From: VXNE01 sp965116625
Lineage (GTDB): Bacteria > Pseudomonadota > Gammaproteobacteria > Pseudomonadales > Azotimanducaceae
DNA: 64,000 nucleotides
NCBI GenBank assembly: GCA_965116625.1
Contig: OZ220717.1
Span: 1,612,001 to 1,676,000 of the forward strand
Reading direction: 5' to 3'
Below, piece by piece: positions 52,871-61,668 of this stretch. The notes under the pieces were generated by a model. That model ran no database searches and had not been told where the DNA came from. It worked only from the letters and a program-made list of their open reading frames with translations. How positions within the stretch are numbered: position 1 is the first letter of the stretch; each line of letters begins with the position of its first letter. The translations under genes were made by a program, and so were the position numbers.

Positions 52871-52907
52871 GTGATTAAATACGCGCTCCCGAACCCAAGG
52901 ACCCACG

Positions 52908-53912
52908 TTGCCAATGAGTGTTCACGAATCGGGCCTGTCGCCCGAAATGATGCCGGATACCACGGTCAACGTGAGCAACGTGTTCGGATTGGACCAGGAT
53001 CTGAATGTGCCCGCCTTCAGCGAGCGCACCGATTACGTGCCGGACATCGACGACGCCTACCAGTTCGACCACGACACGACGCTCGCGATCCTCGCGGGGT
53101 TCGCGCACAACCGCCGGGTGATGATCCAGGGGTATCACGGCACGGGCAAGTCGACGCACGTGGAGCAGGTGGCCGCCCGGCTGAACTGGCCGTGCATCCG
53201 GGTCAACCTCGATAGCCACATCAGCCGCATCGACCTCGTCGGCAAGGACGCCATCGTCATCGAGGACGGCCTGCAGGTCACGGCTTTCAAGGAAGGCATC
53301 CTGCCGTGGGCATTGCAGCATCCGACGGCGCTGTGTTTCGATGAATACGACGCGGGCCGTCCAGACGTCATGTTCGTCATACAGCGCGTGCTGGAAGTCG
53401 AGGGCAAGCTCACCCTGCTCGACCAGAACCGCGTCGTGCGTCCCCACCCGGCATTCCGGCTGTTTTCGACCACCAACACGGTCGGCCTCGGCGATGCCAC
53501 GGGCCTGTACCACGGTACGCAGCAGATCAACCAGGGGCAGATGGACCGCTGGAACATCGTGACCGCGCTGAACTACCTGGAGCACGAGCAGGAGGTGGAG
53601 ATCGTCTACGGCAAGGCGAAGGCCTGGCAGGAAAGCGACGGCGGCAGACGCATCATTTCCAGCATGGTCTCGGTGGCCGACCTCACTCGCAAGGGCTTCG
53701 TCAACGGCGACATCTCGGTCGTCATGTCGCCGAGGACGGTGCTGACCTGGGCGGAGAACGCGGATATCTTCAACGACATCGCCTTCGGCTTCCGGGTGTC
53801 CTTCCTGAACAAGTGCGACGAACTCGAACGCCCGGTGGTGGCGGAGTACTACCAGCGCTGCATGGGCGAAGACCTCGGGGACGCGACGCAGGGCCTGACG
53901 CTGCGGCAGTGA
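52908..53912 (+). CDS. cobS: Cobaltochelatase subunit CobS
   Basis: The 334-residue AAA+ protein is the ATPase of the aerobic cobaltochelatase CobNST, which inserts cobalt into hydrogenobyrinic acid a,c-diamide. Walker A GYHGTGKS (75-82), Walker B ALCFDEYDAGRPDVM and sensor STTNTVGLGD are present, with SMVSVADLTR and VMSPRTVLTWAEN. AAGGA is six bases upstream of TTG 52908, while an in-frame ATG lies at 52914; both are plausible. cobT follows after 27 bp. cobN is not in the window. Confidence 0.93.
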   Translation: MPMSVHESGLSPEMMPDTTVNVSNVFGLDQDLNVPAFSERTDYVPDIDDAYQFDHDTTLAILAGFAHNRRVMIQGYHGTGKSTHVEQVAARLNWPCIRVNLDSHISRIDLVGKDAIVIEDGLQVTAFKEGILPWALQHPTALCFDEYDAGRPDVMFVIQRVLEVEGKLTLLDQNRVVRPHPAFRLFSTTNTVGLGDATGLYHGTQQINQGQMDRWNIVTALNYLEHEQEVEIVYGKAKAWQESDGGRRIISSMVSVADLTRKGFVNGDISVVMSPRTVLTWAENADIFNDIAFGFRVSFLNKCDELERPVVAEYYQRCMGEDLGDATQGLTLRQ

Positions 53913-53939
53913 CCGAAGGTTCGTTTCCCGGATTATCCG

Positions 53940-55784
53940 ATGGCTGAACAAGAGAGCCCCCTGGAGCCGTTCAAGAGGGCGACGGCGGCGACGATGCGGG
54001 CGCTGGCGGACAACGACGAGCTTGAGATCAGCTTCGGCAAGGGCAACCCGTCGATCCGCGGCCACACCGTGCAGTTGCCGTTACCCAACGTGGGCTGCGC
54101 CGATGAGGACCTGAACGCGGTGCGCGGCGTCAGCGACGAATACGCCCTCAAGCTCAAGTATCACGACGACTCGACCCACCGTGCGCGCGCGCCGACGGGT
54201 GGGCCGGCCCAGGAGATGTTCCAGTGGGTGGAAGACGCTCGCATCGCGTCCATCGGCACGCTTCGGATGGAAGGCGTGGCACGCAACCTCGACGCTTCGC
54301 TGGAAGCGCTGTGCAGGCAGGCGGCGTTCGACACCATCACCGCCGAGACGGAAGCGCCGTTGAGCGTTGCGGTGGGACTGATCGTGCGGCAGCGGATTAC
54401 CGGCCGTGAATTGCCGCCGTCGGCGGAAAACGTCGTGCGTTTCTGGCGCGACTACGTCGAGGAACGCGCCGGCAGGCACATCGAGGCGTTGCGGGACAAG
54501 CTGCACGACCAGGCCCAGTACGCCGACGAGTGCCGTTCGATGCTCCGTGACCTGGGCCTGACAGCGGAGTTCGAGGACCAGGAACTCGGCGACGGCGATT
54601 CGGATCCGGAAACCATCGAGGACGCGTCGGACTCCGATTCCGAGGCGTTGACCGAAGATGTCGTGCTCGATGACGACATGCTCGGCGATGAAGACGACGA
54701 TGGCGAGACGACCGTCATCGAAATGGACCAGGACATGGACATGGACGACCTCGCCGCCGATGCGGAGGACGAGGACGCGCCCAAGTCTGCGACCGACGAA
54801 CTGGGCCGGATCCGCATCAACGTCGACTACAAGCCCTATACCACGGAGTTCGACGAGGTCATCCGTGCCGAAGACCTCTGCGACCTCGAGGAACTCACCC
54901 GTCTTCGCACCCTGCTGGACCAGCAGCTCGTGCCGCTGCAGCACGCCACGTCGAAGCTCGCCAACCGGCTGCAGCGCCGGCTGCTCGCCAAGCAGCTTCG
55001 CGCGTGGGAGTTCGACCTGGACGAGGGCATCCTCGACACCTCGCGCCTTGCCCAGGTCGTCGTCGATCCCATGAACCCGCTCAGCTACAAGCAGGAAAAG
55101 GAAACCAACTTCCGCGACACGGTCGTCACCATGCTGATCGACAGTTCCGGCTCCATGCGCGGCCGTTCGATCACCATCGCCGCCATGTGCGCGGACATCC
55201 TGGGTCGCACCCTGGAGCGTTGTTCGGTGTCCGTGGAGATCCTGGGCTTCACCACGCGCGCGTGGCGCGGCGGACAGTCCCGGGAGGAATGGATCAACAA
55301 CGGCAAACCGTCCAGCCCCGGCCGGCTGAACGACCTGCGCCACATCGTCTACAAGGCGGCGGACGATCCCTGGCGCCGCACGCGGCGCAACCTCGGGCTG
55401 ATGATGCGCGAGGAACTGCTGAAGGAGAACATCGACGGGGAGGCGCTCATCTGGGCGCACAACCGTCTCGTCGTGCGCCCCGAGCAGCGCCGCGTCCTGA
55501 TGGTGATCTCGGACGGCCTGCCGGTGGACAACTCGACCCTGCTGGTGAATCCCAACAGCTACCTCGAACAGCACCTGAAATACGCCATCGACCAGATCGA
55601 GAACCACTCGTACGTCGAATTGATCGCCATCGGCATCGGCCACGACGTCACGCACCACTATCGCCGGGCCGTGACCATCACCGACGCGGAGCAACTCGGC
55701 GGCGCAATGACGGAACAGCTCGCTGCATTGTTCGATGCGGAGAGCCTTCAGCCGGGGAGCGCGAGGGGCCTGCCCCTCGCATGA
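53940..55784 (+). CDS. cobT: Cobaltochelatase subunit CobT
   Basis: The 614-residue partner of CobS has an N-terminal helical domain, a long acidic linker (about 215-285) rich in Asp and Glu, and a C-terminal von Willebrand A domain. The MIDAS motif DSSGS is at 401-405 with a threonine and ISDGLPVD downstream. The last 11 or so residues (LQPGSARGLPLA) are translated from a family B repeat that also supplies the stop codon, so the natural C-terminus probably ended near ALFDAES. ATG 53940 follows cobS closely. The two form an AAA+/integrin-I complex on CobN. Confidence 0.93.
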   Translation: MAEQESPLEPFKRATAATMRALADNDELEISFGKGNPSIRGHTVQLPLPNVGCADEDLNAVRGVSDEYALKLKYHDDSTHRARAPTGGPAQEMFQWVEDARIASIGTLRMEGVARNLDASLEALCRQAAFDTITAETEAPLSVAVGLIVRQRITGRELPPSAENVVRFWRDYVEERAGRHIEALRDKLHDQAQYADECRSMLRDLGLTAEFEDQELGDGDSDPETIEDASDSDSEALTEDVVLDDDMLGDEDDDGETTVIEMDQDMDMDDLAADAEDEDAPKSATDELGRIRINVDYKPYTTEFDEVIRAEDLCDLEELTRLRTLLDQQLVPLQHATSKLANRLQRRLLAKQLRAWEFDLDEGILDTSRLAQVVVDPMNPLSYKQEKETNFRDTVVTMLIDSSGSMRGRSITIAAMCADILGRTLERCSVSVEILGFTTRAWRGGQSREEWINNGKPSSPGRLNDLRHIVYKAADDPWRRTRRNLGLMMREELLKENIDGEALIWAHNRLVVRPEQRRVLMVISDGLPVDNSTLLVNPNSYLEQHLKYAIDQIENHSYVELIAIGIGHDVTHHYRRAVTITDAEQLGGAMTEQLAALFDAESLQPGSARGLPLA

Positions 55785-55919
55785 AAGAGCCCTCAGCCGG
55801 GGAGCGCGAGGGGCGTGCCCCTCGCATGAAAGAGCCTTCAGCCCGGGAGCGCGAGGGTGTCCCTCGCATGGGAGAGCAGCGCGAGGGTGTCCCTCGCATG
55901 GGAGAGCAGCGCGAGGGCG
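55742..55919 (+). repeat. Family B REP-like array, about five units
   Basis: Three near-complete units (CTTCAGCCGGGGAGCGCGAG with hairpin GCGAGGGG-CCTG-CCCCTCGC) are followed by two shorter units built on GAGAGCAGCGCGAGGGTGTC. The first unit lies within cobT codons. Stem-loops repeat every 30-45 bases up to 27 bp before vsr. Confidence 0.8.
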
Positions 55920-55946
55920 TTATGATCCTCGTCGGCCCGACTCCAG

Positions 55947-56363
55947 ATGGTCGACACCCTTAGCCCCGCAGCCCGAAGCGCCCTGATGTCCCGCATCAGG
56001 AACCGGGACAGCAAGGCGGAAATGGCGGTGCGCAGGCTCCTCCACGGTATCGGTTACCGCTATCGCCTGCACCGCTCGGACCTGCCGGGCACGCCGGACC
56101 TGGTATTCCCGGGAAGGTCGTGCGTCATCTTCGTGCACGGCTGCTTCTGGCACCTGCACGACGGCTGCAAACACGCGCGAATGCCGAAGTCGCGGTTGGC
56201 CTACTGGGTCCCGAAGCTGGAGGGCAACAAGAGGCGCGACAGGCGAAGCGAGCGGGCCCTGCGCGCGCGCGGCTGGCGCGTCATGGTCGTGTGGGAGTGC
56301 CAGGTCGCGGACCTGGATCGCGTCGAGAGGAGAGCGCGACGATTCCTGGAGGGCAGCAAGTGA
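55947..56363 (+). CDS. vsr: Very short patch repair endonuclease Vsr
   Basis: The 138-residue endonuclease nicks T:G mismatches formed by deamination of 5-methylcytosine. D51 (GTPDLVF), H64 (FVHGC) and H69 (CFWHLH) correspond to E. coli Vsr active-site residues, and cysteine/histidine zinc ligands are present (C66, H71, a third in DGCKH, and WECQ). No cytosine methyltransferase gene is nearby. The ATG at 55947 lacks a clear ribosome binding site. Its stop overlaps the Nudix ATG by one base (TGATG). Confidence 0.92.
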   Translation: MVDTLSPAARSALMSRIRNRDSKAEMAVRRLLHGIGYRYRLHRSDLPGTPDLVFPGRSCVIFVHGCFWHLHDGCKHARMPKSRLAYWVPKLEGNKRRDRRSERALRARGWRVMVVWECQVADLDRVERRARRFLEGSK

Positions 56364-56920
56364 TGCCTCCCGACAAGATCCTTGGCCTGATCGACGCCTA
56401 CCGGGCGTGCTATCCCGACGAGGCCGATGCCGCGCGCCTGCGCCGCTTCATCGAAGCGCAGCCGCGATGTTTCGAGCGTGACTGCTTTGACGACGGCCAT
56501 GTCACGGGATCGGCCTGGGTGGTCGATTCGGACGGGTCGAGAGTACTGCTGACGCACCACCGCAAACTCGGCAAGTGGTTGCAACTCGGCGGCCACAGCG
56601 ACGGCGTGCCCGACACGCTGGCGGTGGCCTTGCGTGAGGCGCGGGAGGAGTCGGGCCTGGTCGTGCGGCCGATCAGCGAGGCCGTGCTCGATATCGACAT
56701 TCACACCATTCCGGCTTCAAACGGTGAGCCTTCTCACCTCCACTACGACGTGCGTTTCGCCTTCCGCGCTGCGTCGTCCGAACCCCTGCGTGTCAGCCCG
56801 GAGTCGATCGATCTCGCCTGGGTCGATATCGAAGATCTCGCCCGGCTGACAGGCGAGGAGTCGATGCTGCGGATGGCGCGGAAGTACCTGGCGAGCCGGA
56901 CGATCCGGGCGGGAGAATGA
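56363..56920 (+). CDS. Nudix hydrolase
   Basis: The 185-residue protein has a Nudix region GGHSDGVPDTLAVALREAR followed by EESGL. The REAREESGL half is canonical, but the Glu of GxxxxxE is Pro or Asp, as in a known subgroup with GGHxDGxPD. Magnesium-dependent cleavage of a nucleoside diphosphate derivative is expected; the substrate is unknown. It is coupled to vsr by the overlapping TGATG, so both may belong to nucleotide or DNA surveillance. Confidence 0.85.
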   Translation: MPPDKILGLIDAYRACYPDEADAARLRRFIEAQPRCFERDCFDDGHVTGSAWVVDSDGSRVLLTHHRKLGKWLQLGGHSDGVPDTLAVALREAREESGLVVRPISEAVLDIDIHTIPASNGEPSHLHYDVRFAFRAASSEPLRVSPESIDLAWVDIEDLARLTGEESMLRMARKYLASRTIRAGE

Positions 56921-57048
56921 CCGCACCCGTCTCGTGAGTCGACGCTCATGTGCTGTAGGGCGAACGGCGCACGCCATATGCCGAGATAGGCCGGTAGCCT
57001 GCGAATGTCAGTTTGTTATCCTCGTGCCGAACGGAGTGCAACGTCGAC

Positions 57049-57435
57049 ATGAGCGCAATTGTCAAGGAAGTCTACGATGCTTTCAGGAGCGCCGGGGTTT
57101 CGGACGCACTGGCGACGGCAGCGGCTCGGGCCATTCCCCTGACCGGTGAACTGGCCACAAAGGGTGACGTCGGCGTGCTCCGCGCCGACATCGATGGAAT
57201 CCGCACCCAAATCGATGGAATCCGCACCCAAATCGATGGAATCCGCACCCAAATCGATGGAATCCGCACCCAAATCGATGGAATCCGCACCGAAGTCGAC
57301 GCCAAGATCGATGGAGTCCGCGCCGAGCTCAAGGGCGATATGAAGGAGCTGGAACTGCGCATGACCGTCAAGTTCTATGCCGCGGTGGGATTGGCTGTCG
57401 CAGGGATCAAGGCACTCGACTTCCTCATCGGCTAA
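57049..57435 (+). CDS. DUF1640/CCDC90-like coiled-coil protein with heptad repeats
   Basis: The 128-residue protein shares the plan of the protein at 610: an N-terminal helical part (KEVYDAFRSAGVSDALATAA), a coiled coil, and a C-terminal transmembrane helix (about 107-127). The coil consists of five IDGIRTQ heptads, then EVDAKIDGVRAELKGDMKEL. The function is unknown. The ATG at 57049 has CGGAG upstream; earlier in-frame methionine at 57013 lacks one. Confidence 0.72.
   Translation: MSAIVKEVYDAFRSAGVSDALATAAARAIPLTGELATKGDVGVLRADIDGIRTQIDGIRTQIDGIRTQIDGIRTQIDGIRTEVDAKIDGVRAELKGDMKELELRMTVKFYAAVGLAVAGIKALDFLIG
57190..57294 (+). repeat. Five in-frame 21-bp tandem repeats
   Basis: ATCGATGGAATCCGCACCCAA repeats four times exactly, with a fifth unit differing by one base (ACCGAA). 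Each unit is one coiled-coil heptad, so copy-number changes shift the coil by exactly two turns. Confidence 0.92.
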
Positions 57436-57465
57436 GCCGCCCCTGCCCGTGCCTTTTGGCCAAAC

Positions 57466-57474
57466 TGCTATGAT
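57466..57474 (+). promoter_or_regulatory. Extended -10 promoter upstream of aroQ
   Basis: TGC-TATGAT (57466-57474) is an extended -10, 80 bases upstream of the aroQ start. No good -35 is visible at the usual spacing. Confidence 0.35.
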
Positions 57475-57554
57475 CGCGCCGCCAACCTGATTCATGGTAA
57501 TCGCGCGCTATTGGCGAATCCGTCGCTCGCGATCAAGGAAACCGCATACACATC

Positions 57555-57998
57555 ATGTCGCGCATTCTGCTGTTGCACGGCCCCAACCTGAACCTGCTCG
57601 GCACGCGGGAGCCGGACATCTACGGGGCCGACACCCTGGACGACATCAACGCCCGCGCGAGGCAGTACGCCGAAGCGCGCGGCCATGCCGTGGACGCTTT
57701 CCAGAGCAACGCCGAGCACGACCTGGTGGACGCGATCCAGCGGGCCAAGAACGATGGCGTGGAGTTCATCGTCGTCAACCCCGCCGCGTTCACGCATACC
57801 AGCGTCGCCCTTCGCGACGCGCTGCTCGCGGTGGACATTCCTTTCATCGAGGTCCACCTTTCGAACGTGCACGCGCGTGAGGACTTTCGCCACAGATCCT
57901 ACTTCTCCGATATCGCGCGCGGCGTGATCTCGGGCCTGGGGGCCTTCGGGTACGACTGCGCGGTACGGGCCGCGGTGGTCATGCTTGATGCGGAATAG
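57555..57998 (+). CDS. aroQ: Type II 3-dehydroquinate dehydratase
   Basis: The 147-residue enzyme performs the third step of the shikimate pathway. LHGPNLNLLGTREPDIYG contains the flexible catalytic loop with its tyrosine and arginine; NPAAFTHTSVALRDAL, IEVHLSNVHARE and FRHRSYFSDIARG are family-typical. Length matches. accB and accC, which follow aroQ in most gammaproteobacteria, are missing and prmA comes next after 53 bp. Confidence 0.95.
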   Translation: MSRILLLHGPNLNLLGTREPDIYGADTLDDINARARQYAEARGHAVDAFQSNAEHDLVDAIQRAKNDGVEFIVVNPAAFTHTSVALRDALLAVDIPFIEVHLSNVHAREDFRHRSYFSDIARGVISGLGAFGYDCAVRAAVVMLDAE

Positions 57999-58051
57999 CG
58001 CCCGGGACTGTCGGGCGATGTCCGCCCGGACACTGACCGGCGTCGCCTGAG

Positions 58052-58990
58052 ATGCCCTGGATTCGCATCGAGATCGGTGCACCGGGTCGATCCGCCGAGA
58101 CTGTCGGGAAGAAGCTGTCCGACCTGGGCGCTGCGGCCGTGACGTACGCGGACGAAGGCGATACGCCCCTTCTCGAGCCGGCTCCCTGGGCAGTACCCGA
58201 CCCTGGAGCATGGCCGGCGGTGCGGGTCGCCGGACTGTTTGAACTCGACGTGGATCTTCGTGCAGTGCGTTCGGCGTTTCCCGGTCAGCGGGTGGAAATC
58301 GAGTTCTTGGCGGAAGAGGACTGGATGAACGCGTGGCGCAGGTTTGCCACCGTGAGGAAGTTCGGGCGCCTCACGATCGTGCCTTCCGCGCCGGGCGAAA
58401 CGCAGGAGGGCGACTACGGCGTTCCCGTTCTCCCTTCGATGGCTTCGGCACAGGCTCCGGTGGTCATGCGTCTCGACCCGGGACTCGCTTTCGGAACGGG
58501 GAGTCATCCGACAACTCGACTATGTCTCGAGTGGCTCACGGCACGGGACATCGGCGGCTGTTCAGTGCTGGATTACGGTTGCGGCTCCGGCATCCTGGCC
58601 ATCGCCGCGAAGCTCTTGGGTGCGGGACACGTCGCAGGTGTCGATCACGACCCCCAGGCATTGACGGCGGCCAGGGCAAACGCGGACCGCAACCGCGTGT
58701 CCGTCGCCGTGGGACACAGCGACACGTTCGAGCGCGGGGTTGGTCAGCCCGGAGGCGAGGCGGAAGGTATCGCCGGGGCGTTCGATATCGTCCTGGCAAA
58801 TATTGTCTCCGGTACACTTGTCGAACTGGCGTCGCGGCTGTCCCGTTGCGTGGCTTCCGAAGGGGCCCTGGTGCTTTGCGGCGTCCTGCCGGACCAGGTT
58901 GGCGAGGTGATACAGGCGTATCCGGCCTTCCAGTTCCGCGCTCCGACAAGGTTGGAGGAGTGGGTGCTCCTGCAAGGCGAACGCATCTGA
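58052..58990 (+). CDS. prmA: Ribosomal protein L11 methyltransferase
   Basis: The 312-residue enzyme trimethylates ribosomal protein L11. An N-terminal L11-binding region (AEEDWMNAWRRFATVRKFG) precedes the SAM-binding domain: DPGLAFGTGSHPTTRLCLEWL, LDYGCGSGILAIAAK and DIVLANIVSGTL. An acidic residue in VDHDPQAL contacts the cofactor. The start is ATG 58052 and the stop lies four bases before the zinc-ribbon gene. Confidence 0.93.
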   Translation: MPWIRIEIGAPGRSAETVGKKLSDLGAAAVTYADEGDTPLLEPAPWAVPDPGAWPAVRVAGLFELDVDLRAVRSAFPGQRVEIEFLAEEDWMNAWRRFATVRKFGRLTIVPSAPGETQEGDYGVPVLPSMASAQAPVVMRLDPGLAFGTGSHPTTRLCLEWLTARDIGGCSVLDYGCGSGILAIAAKLLGAGHVAGVDHDPQALTAARANADRNRVSVAVGHSDTFERGVGQPGGEAEGIAGAFDIVLANIVSGTLVELASRLSRCVASEGALVLCGVLPDQVGEVIQAYPAFQFRAPTRLEEWVLLQGERI

Positions 58991-58994
58991 GAAC

Positions 58995-59426
58995 GTGTCC
59001 GAGTCCACCCAGCAACTGCCGATCGTAGAGTGTCCGCGTTGCCATACGCGGTTTCGGGCGCGCGAAGACCAGGTTGCCGCCGCCGGGGGTCGCGTGCGGT
59101 GCGGCGTTTGCCTGGCGCTGTTCGACTCGGGCGACTCGAGGTCCACCGGGGACCCGGTGGCCGGGCCTCGGGGCACGGACGAACCAGCGGACGTGCCTAC
59201 CGCTTCTCCGGTGGCATCGGACGAACGATCCCGCTGGCGCCAGCTTCTGCTGCTCTGGGCGGGTACCATCGCCGTGGCCCTGGCGCTCGTCTTTCAGGTA
59301 TTGGCGTACCGGTTCGACCAATGGGCATCGGCACCACAGTTTCGGCCCGTCTACGAGTTCGCCTGCGGCATCATCGGCTGTGAACTTCCGGAGCCTTCGG
59401 CTGACGGCCCTGGCGGCGATTCTTGA
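58995..59426 (+). CDS. Zinc-ribbon/DUF3426 membrane protein, short
   Basis: The 143-residue protein has an N-terminal MJ0042-type zinc ribbon (CPRCHTRFR ... VRCGVCLALFD), a linker and one transmembrane helix (about 88-108). After the helix, QFRPVYEFACGIIGCELP is the beginning of DUF3426, but the protein ends soon after, whereas relatives have another 80-100 residues. It is probably truncated. Its location after prmA is conserved in gammaproteobacteria. The start is GTG 58995. Confidence 0.8.
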   Translation: MSESTQQLPIVECPRCHTRFRAREDQVAAAGGRVRCGVCLALFDSGDSRSTGDPVAGPRGTDEPADVPTASPVASDERSRWRQLLLLWAGTIAVALALVFQVLAYRFDQWASAPQFRPVYEFACGIIGCELPEPSADGPGGDS

Positions 59427-59485
59427 CAGCGGCGCGCGCTTGCGGTGAGCATCCTCCGGTCAAACTGCTCACCTTGAGGAACCCG

Positions 59486-60940
59486 TTGAACTCCCTCACC
59501 GCCGCGGCGCGGGCAGTCGCTGTCGGGTCGCTGTTGCTCTGCGCGTCCAGTCCTCTGGCGATAGGCCTTGAACCTTGCGTCCTGACCGCGATCGGCGAAC
59601 GTTCCGAGGTGGTGGCCGAGTGCGGCGCGTTGGTCGTGCCGCTGGATCCCGACGATCCTGCCGGCGAGCAGGTGGAGTTGTTCGTGGCGCGTATTTCGGC
59701 GCTGGCCGGCACGCCGGAGCCGGATCCGTTCACGGTGATCGCGGGCGGCCCGGGACAGGCATCGACGATCTTCTATACGCAGGCGGAGGCGGCGTTCAGG
59801 AGGATCCGGCAGACGCGCGATATCGTGCTGGTCGACCAGCGGGGCACCGGGTCGTCCGCGCCGTTGCGTTGCGGCAACATCGAGCGCGAAGAGGTCTTTC
59901 TCGATGAGGAGGAGTTCAGCCGGCTTGGTGCCGAATGCGTCGACGGGCTGCATCACGATCCGGCGTTCTTCACCACCAGCGTTGCGGTGCGGGATCTCGA
60001 CTCGGTCCGCGAGGCCCTCGGCTATCAGACCCTCAACATCTACGGGATCTCCTACGGTACGCGGGTCGCCCAGCACTACGTCAAGCGGTATCCGGAACAC
60101 GTTCGCACCGTCATCCTGGACGGCGTGGTGCCCCCGAGTCTCGCCCTTGGTCCGGGTGTCGCCATCGATGCGCAACGTGCCCTGGACAGGTTGATCGCGC
60201 GCTGCGCGGCCAGCCCCGCCTGTGCGGAGCAGTACCCCGACCTCAAGGCACTCCTCGGCGAACTCCTTGAACGCCTGAAGGAGTCACCGCCCACTATCGA
60301 GGTCCCGCATCCCCTCACGGGAGCCCCCACTACGCTGACCCTGACCAGTCAACTGGCCGCCGGGATGGTGCGGTTGCTCACCTATTCGCCGCAGACGGCA
60401 GCGGTAATTCCCATCGTGGTGCGCGCCGCCGCAGAAGGCGACTACGGGCCACTCGCGGCGCAATTGCTGATGGTGAGCGAGAACATCCACGGCGCGATCA
60501 GTTATGGAATGCACTTCGCCGTCGTATGTACGGAAGATATCCCGTTCTGGGGGCAGGTGGACCGGGAGTCCCTGGAGAGGACCTTCCTTGGACCGTTACA
60601 GGTCGATGCCCTGGGAAAGATCTGCGAGTCGTGGCCCAGGGGATACATCGACGATGACTTTGCCAGTCCGTTGGTAAGTGCGGTCCCCGTGATTCTGCTT
60701 TCCGGCGAAGACGACCCGGTCACGCCTCCGTCCTACGCGGCCATGTCGCTCGCGGGCTTGACCAACTACCGGCACGTGACCCTGCCCCACCAGGCCCACG
60801 GGCAACTCGCCACCGGGTGCGTTCCCCGGCTGTTGGCGGCGTTTGTCGGCAGTGGCGATCCGGCGACGTTCGACGACCCGTGCCTCGAGGCGGTTGGCGA
60901 ATTCCCGATCTTCACCACCCGGATGGGACCGCCGCCATGA
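59486..60940 (+). CDS. Secreted S33-family alpha/beta-hydrolase (peptidase)
   Basis: The 484-residue protein has a signal peptide (about 1-27, LLLCASSPLAIG) and the fold of tripeptidyl/proline iminopeptidases. The oxyanion region GGPGQAST, DQRGTGSSAPLRC, nucleophile in GISYGTRVA, an aspartate in SGEDDPVTPP and histidine in LPHQAHGQL are all visible. Cysteines suggest disulfides. TTG 59486 is chosen because GAGGA is five bases upstream and the signal peptide starts there; a TTG at 59423 gives a poor leader. Its stop overlaps the ATPase start as ATGA, so the hydrolase and exporter are coupled. Confidence 0.83.
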   Translation: MNSLTAAARAVAVGSLLLCASSPLAIGLEPCVLTAIGERSEVVAECGALVVPLDPDDPAGEQVELFVARISALAGTPEPDPFTVIAGGPGQASTIFYTQAEAAFRRIRQTRDIVLVDQRGTGSSAPLRCGNIEREEVFLDEEEFSRLGAECVDGLHHDPAFFTTSVAVRDLDSVREALGYQTLNIYGISYGTRVAQHYVKRYPEHVRTVILDGVVPPSLALGPGVAIDAQRALDRLIARCAASPACAEQYPDLKALLGELLERLKESPPTIEVPHPLTGAPTTLTLTSQLAAGMVRLLTYSPQTAAVIPIVVRAAAEGDYGPLAAQLLMVSENIHGAISYGMHFAVVCTEDIPFWGQVDRESLERTFLGPLQVDALGKICESWPRGYIDDDFASPLVSAVPVILLSGEDDPVTPPSYAAMSLAGLTNYRHVTLPHQAHGQLATGCVPRLLAAFVGSGDPATFDDPCLEAVGEFPIFTTRMGPPP

Positions 60941-61668
60941 TCGAGGCCGAGGGCCTGACCAAGCGGTTCAAGGACGTGGTTGCCATGGACCATGTCAGCT
61001 TTCGCGCGGACGACGGACGCGTCACGGGACTGGTCGGCCCCAATGGCGCCGGTAAGTCGACCACGCTACGCGTGCTTTGTACTGTCATCAGGGCAGACAG
61101 CGGACACGCCCGCGTCGACGGCTTCAACGTTGCCGACGAACCGCTGGCCGTCCGCCGGCAGATCGGCGCGCTGCCGCATCTTTCCGGGCTGTATCCGAAC
61201 CTGACGGGGCGCGAGAACATCGCCTACTACGCCGGGATGCAGGGATTGCGCCGGAGCGAGGCGAAGAGGGCTGTCGACACCGTGATCGAGAGACTCGACA
61301 TCGGTGAACTCTCGGACCGGCGCGCCAGGGGCTTCTCACATGGCGAGGGCATCCGGGTCGCACTCGCGCGCTCCATGGTGCATCGGCCGCAGACGGTCAT
61401 CCTGGACGAACCGACCAACGGTCTCGACGTGGTGGCGGCCCGTGCATTGCGGGAGGTGATCCGGGACCTCAGGCGGGAGGGCCGCTGCATCCTCTTCTCG
61501 AGCCACGTCATGCAGGAAGTCGCGATGCTCTGCGACGACCTCGTGATCATCTCCCGCGGGCGCGTCGCGATATCCGGAACGCCGGAAGAGATTCGCCGCA
61601 GGACCGGCTCGGAAGATCTCGAAGACGCATTCGTTGCCGCGATCGGTCCGGATGAGGAACGCGCTTGA
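60937..61668 (+). CDS. NatA-type ABC exporter ATPase
   Basis: The 243-residue ATPase has Walker A GPNGAGKST, a signature FSHGE in place of LSGGQ, and Walker B VILDEPTNGLD with an H-loop in FSSHVMQEV. It resembles NatA of the sodium exporter. The ATG at 60937 overlaps the hydrolase stop (ATGA) and its stop overlaps the permease TTG (TTGA). The three genes therefore form a coupled unit inserted between the zinc-ribbon gene and purH. Substrate is unknown. Confidence 0.9.
   Translation: MIEAEGLTKRFKDVVAMDHVSFRADDGRVTGLVGPNGAGKSTTLRVLCTVIRADSGHARVDGFNVADEPLAVRRQIGALPHLSGLYPNLTGRENIAYYAGMQGLRRSEAKRAVDTVIERLDIGELSDRRARGFSHGEGIRVALARSMVHRPQTVILDEPTNGLDVVAARALREVIRDLRREGRCILFSSHVMQEVAMLCDDLVIISRGRVAISGTPEEIRRRTGSEDLEDAFVAAIGPDEERA

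Noticed and set aside
52658..52906. N-terminal extension of isovaleryl-CoA dehydrogenase
   Set aside because: The extra residues are translated from a family C repeat; the family start is at 52657 with a good ribosome binding site.
57190..57294. CRISPR-like direct repeats
   Set aside because: Units are contiguous, without spacers, and in frame within a coiled-coil gene. The same holds for 727-1164.
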